The notes under the pieces: model-generated
Told to the model about the DNA's origin: nothing
Databases searched by the model: none
The model's input: only the letters and a program-made list of their open reading frames with translations
Assembly (NCBI GenBank): GCA_946886645.1
Contig: CAMPIY010000096.1
Span: forward strand, 1-6,625
Direction: 5' to 3'
Origin: an uncultured Sphingomonas sp.
Lineage (GTDB): Bacteria > Pseudomonadota > Alphaproteobacteria > Sphingomonadales > Sphingomonadaceae
Length of the DNA: 6,625 nucleotides
Program-made: the position numbers and the translations under genes
Shown here: piece after piece, positions 5,090 to 6,625 of the stretch
Position numbering within the stretch: position 1 is the stretch's first letter
Layout: each line of letters begins with the position of its first letter

Positions 5090-6625
5090 CTAATTCGTCG
5101 GGAAGCCCCTCCGCTTCAGAAGCGCCTTCACGTCCGGATCGCGGCCGCGGAACTGGCGGTAGGCGTCGGCCCGGTCCGTCTCGTTGCCGGTCGACAGCAG
5201 GATCGTCCGGAACCTGTCGGCGGTTGCCCGGTCATAGGGATTGCCCGCTTCCTCGAACGCGGCCCAGGTATCCGCGTCCATCGTTTCCGACCAGAGGTAG
5301 CTGTAATAGCCGGCCGAATAGCTGTCCGACGAGAAGAGGTGGCCGAACTGCGGCAGGCGGTGCCGCATCACCATCTCCTTCGGCATCCCGAGCTCCGCAA
5401 GCGTGGCCTTCTCGAACGCGTCCGGGTCGACCACGCCATCTTCCTTGGTGTGCAGCTTCATGTCGACCAGCGCGGACGCGAGATATTCGACCGTCGCGAA
5501 GCCCTGGTTGAAGGCGTCCGATGCCTCGATCTTCTTGACCAGCGCGTCCGGCATCGCTTCGCCGGTCTTGTAGTGGCGGGCGAACTTGTCGAGCACCGGC
5601 CGGGTCATCAGCCAATTCTCGTTCACCTGGCTCGGATACTCAACGAAGTCGCGGGGTGAGCCGCCCAGCGACGGATATTTCACGTCGCTGAGGTAATAAT
5701 GGATGGCATGACCGAACTCGTGCCACAGCGTCGACGCGTCATCGAGGCTGATCAGCACCGGCTGGCCGGCGGCCGGCTTGGTGAAATTATTGTTGTTCGA
5801 GCCGAGGACGATCTTGTCGCCCAAAAGGCCGGCGCGGCTGCGGTAGGTGGTTGCCCAGGCGCCCGAGCGCTTGCCGGCCCTGGCATAGGTATCGAGGTAG
5901 AAAAGCCCGGTGACTTCGCCCGTCTTCGCGTTCGATACCTCGAAGGTCCGCACATCCGGATGGAAGACCGGCACCTTGCCCGTGTTTTCGGTGAACTTCA
6001 GGTCGTAGAGCTGCTCGGCCGACCAGAACATGCCTTTGACCAGGTTCGACAGCTCGAAATAGGGCTTAATCTCGTCCTGGCTGAGGTCGTACTTCGCCTT
6101 GCGAACCTTCTCCTGGTAATAGCGAAAATCCCAGGGCTCGATCTGCTTGAGGCCGTCCTTCGCCGCAAAGGCCATCTGGTCGGCGACTTCCTCCTTCACG
6201 CGAGCGACGGCGGCGGGCCAGACCCGCATCATCAGCTCCATCGCCTTGGCGGGCGACTTCGCCATCGTGTCCTGCATCCGCCAGTCGGCGTGGGTCTTGT
6301 ATCCCAGTAGGTGCGCGCGGTCGGCGCGCGCCTTCACGATCTTGGCGATGATCGCATTGGTGTCGTTGGCGTCGCCATTGTCGCCGCGATTGGCGAAGGC
6401 GCGCCACACCTTCTCGCGAAACGCGCGGTTCTTGCCGAAGCTCAGCACCGGTTCGACCGCCGAGCGGGTGTTGGCGATGGCGTAGGTGCCGGCCGGCATG
6501 CCCGCTTCCTTGGCGGCCGCCGCGGCGGCATCCTTCACGTCCTGCGGAACGCCGGCCATTTCGGCGGCGCTTGCCTGCGTGAACTTGCCTTCATCGGCCA
6601 GCAGCTTGGCATTGAAGTCGGCGAA
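5090..6625 (-). CDS. dcp: M3-family zinc metallopeptidase, probable peptidyl-dipeptidase Dcp (5' end outside window)
   Basis: The frame is open to the right edge and gives 511 C-terminal residues. An internal Met at 6559-6557 is not the start, because the 22 codons before it (FADFNAKLLADEGKF onward) are family-like. Dcp enzymes are near 680-720 residues, so about 200 are missing. The zinc site HEFGH is encoded at 5722-5708, and the third ligand Glu, in RDFVEYPSQ, at 5641-5639. The His-to-Glu spacing of 27 residues fits M3 peptidases. YSAGYYSYLW (5320-5291) is the substrate-side block near the C-terminus, and the ending GRDPDVKALLKRRGF is the standard Dcp tail. Known Dcp enzymes release dipeptides from peptide C-termini; related M3 oligopeptidases cleave internally. 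Cytoplasmic or exported location cannot be decided without the N-terminus. It converges on the cyclase operon and looks unrelated to it. The stop is TAG at 5092-5090. Confidence 0.93.
   Translation of the reverse strand, partial: FADFNAKLLADEGKFTQASAAEMAGVPQDVKDAAAAAAKEAGMPAGTYAIANTRSAVEPVLSFGKNRAFREKVWRAFANRGDNGDANDTNAIIAKIVKARADRAHLLGYKTHADWRMQDTMAKSPAKAMELMMRVWPAAVARVKEEVADQMAFAAKDGLKQIEPWDFRYYQEKVRKAKYDLSQDEIKPYFELSNLVKGMFWSAEQLYDLKFTENTGKVPVFHPDVRTFEVSNAKTGEVTGLFYLDTYARAGKRSGAWATTYRSRAGLLGDKIVLGSNNNNFTKPAAGQPVLISLDDASTLWHEFGHAIHYYLSDVKYPSLGGSPRDFVEYPSQVNENWLMTRPVLDKFARHYKTGEAMPDALVKKIEASDAFNQGFATVEYLASALVDMKLHTKEDGVVDPDAFEKATLAELGMPKEMVMRHRLPQFGHLFSSDSYSAGYYSYLWSETMDADTWAAFEEAGNPYDRATADRFRTILLSTGNETDRADAYRQFRGRDPDVKALLKRRGFPTN

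Noticed and set aside
5699..6310. 203-codon plus-strand open frame inside the peptidase gene
   Set aside because: It is antisense to the HEFGH-containing M3 peptidase; the hydrophobic Leu/Val/Gly composition is a mirror effect of codon bias.
5090..6559. Taking the internal Met at 6559 as the peptidase start
   Set aside because: The frame stays open and family-like to the window edge, and the product would be about 200 residues shorter than known Dcp enzymes.

Overview
The window is GC-rich, with G/C-biased third codon positions and dense gene packing. The protein families and the C/G-rich intergenic palindrome suggest an alphaproteobacterium, most likely a sphingomonad (Sphingomonadales). 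That placement is inferred from style and was not tested by a search.

Layout. (1) At the left edge, on the minus strand, is the N-terminal part of a calcineurin-like metallophosphoesterase. (2) Divergent from it is a complete phosphotransferase of the aminoglycoside-phosphotransferase/ACAD10-11-like fold (262-1329). (3) After a 47-bp AT-richer gap comes a tight three-gene plus-strand cluster (1377-4936). Its genes are a membrane-bound CHASE2-domain class III adenylate cyclase, a small secreted protein with a FecR-like look, and a three-helix membrane protein whose cytoplasmic part is a Popeye-like cyclic-nucleotide-binding fold. The first two genes overlap by ATGA or nearly touch, and the last two are 9 nt apart. 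(4) A 153-bp convergent gap (4937-5089) holds a 126-bp element with about 32-bp inverted arms, including a probable terminator. (5) At the right edge, on the minus strand, is most of an M3-family zinc metallopeptidase, probably peptidyl-dipeptidase Dcp. Its 5' end lies outside the window.

How the genes may work together. The central cluster reads as a self-contained cAMP signalling module. An extracytoplasmic CHASE2 sensor would control cAMP synthesis, a periplasmic protein could supply or modulate the input, and a membrane-anchored cNMP-binding-fold protein would be a local receiver. The cyclase keeps every recognisable catalytic residue. The receiver keeps the Gly-Glu of the phosphate-binding cassette but has Ala where canonical cAMP sites have Arg, as expected for the divergent Popeye class. 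Only the co-location, domain types and topology are read from the sequence; the circuit is inference. The flanking phosphotransferase and peptidase look like ordinary metabolic genes. The metallophosphoesterase belongs to a superfamily that includes cAMP phosphodiesterases, but a link to the module is speculative.
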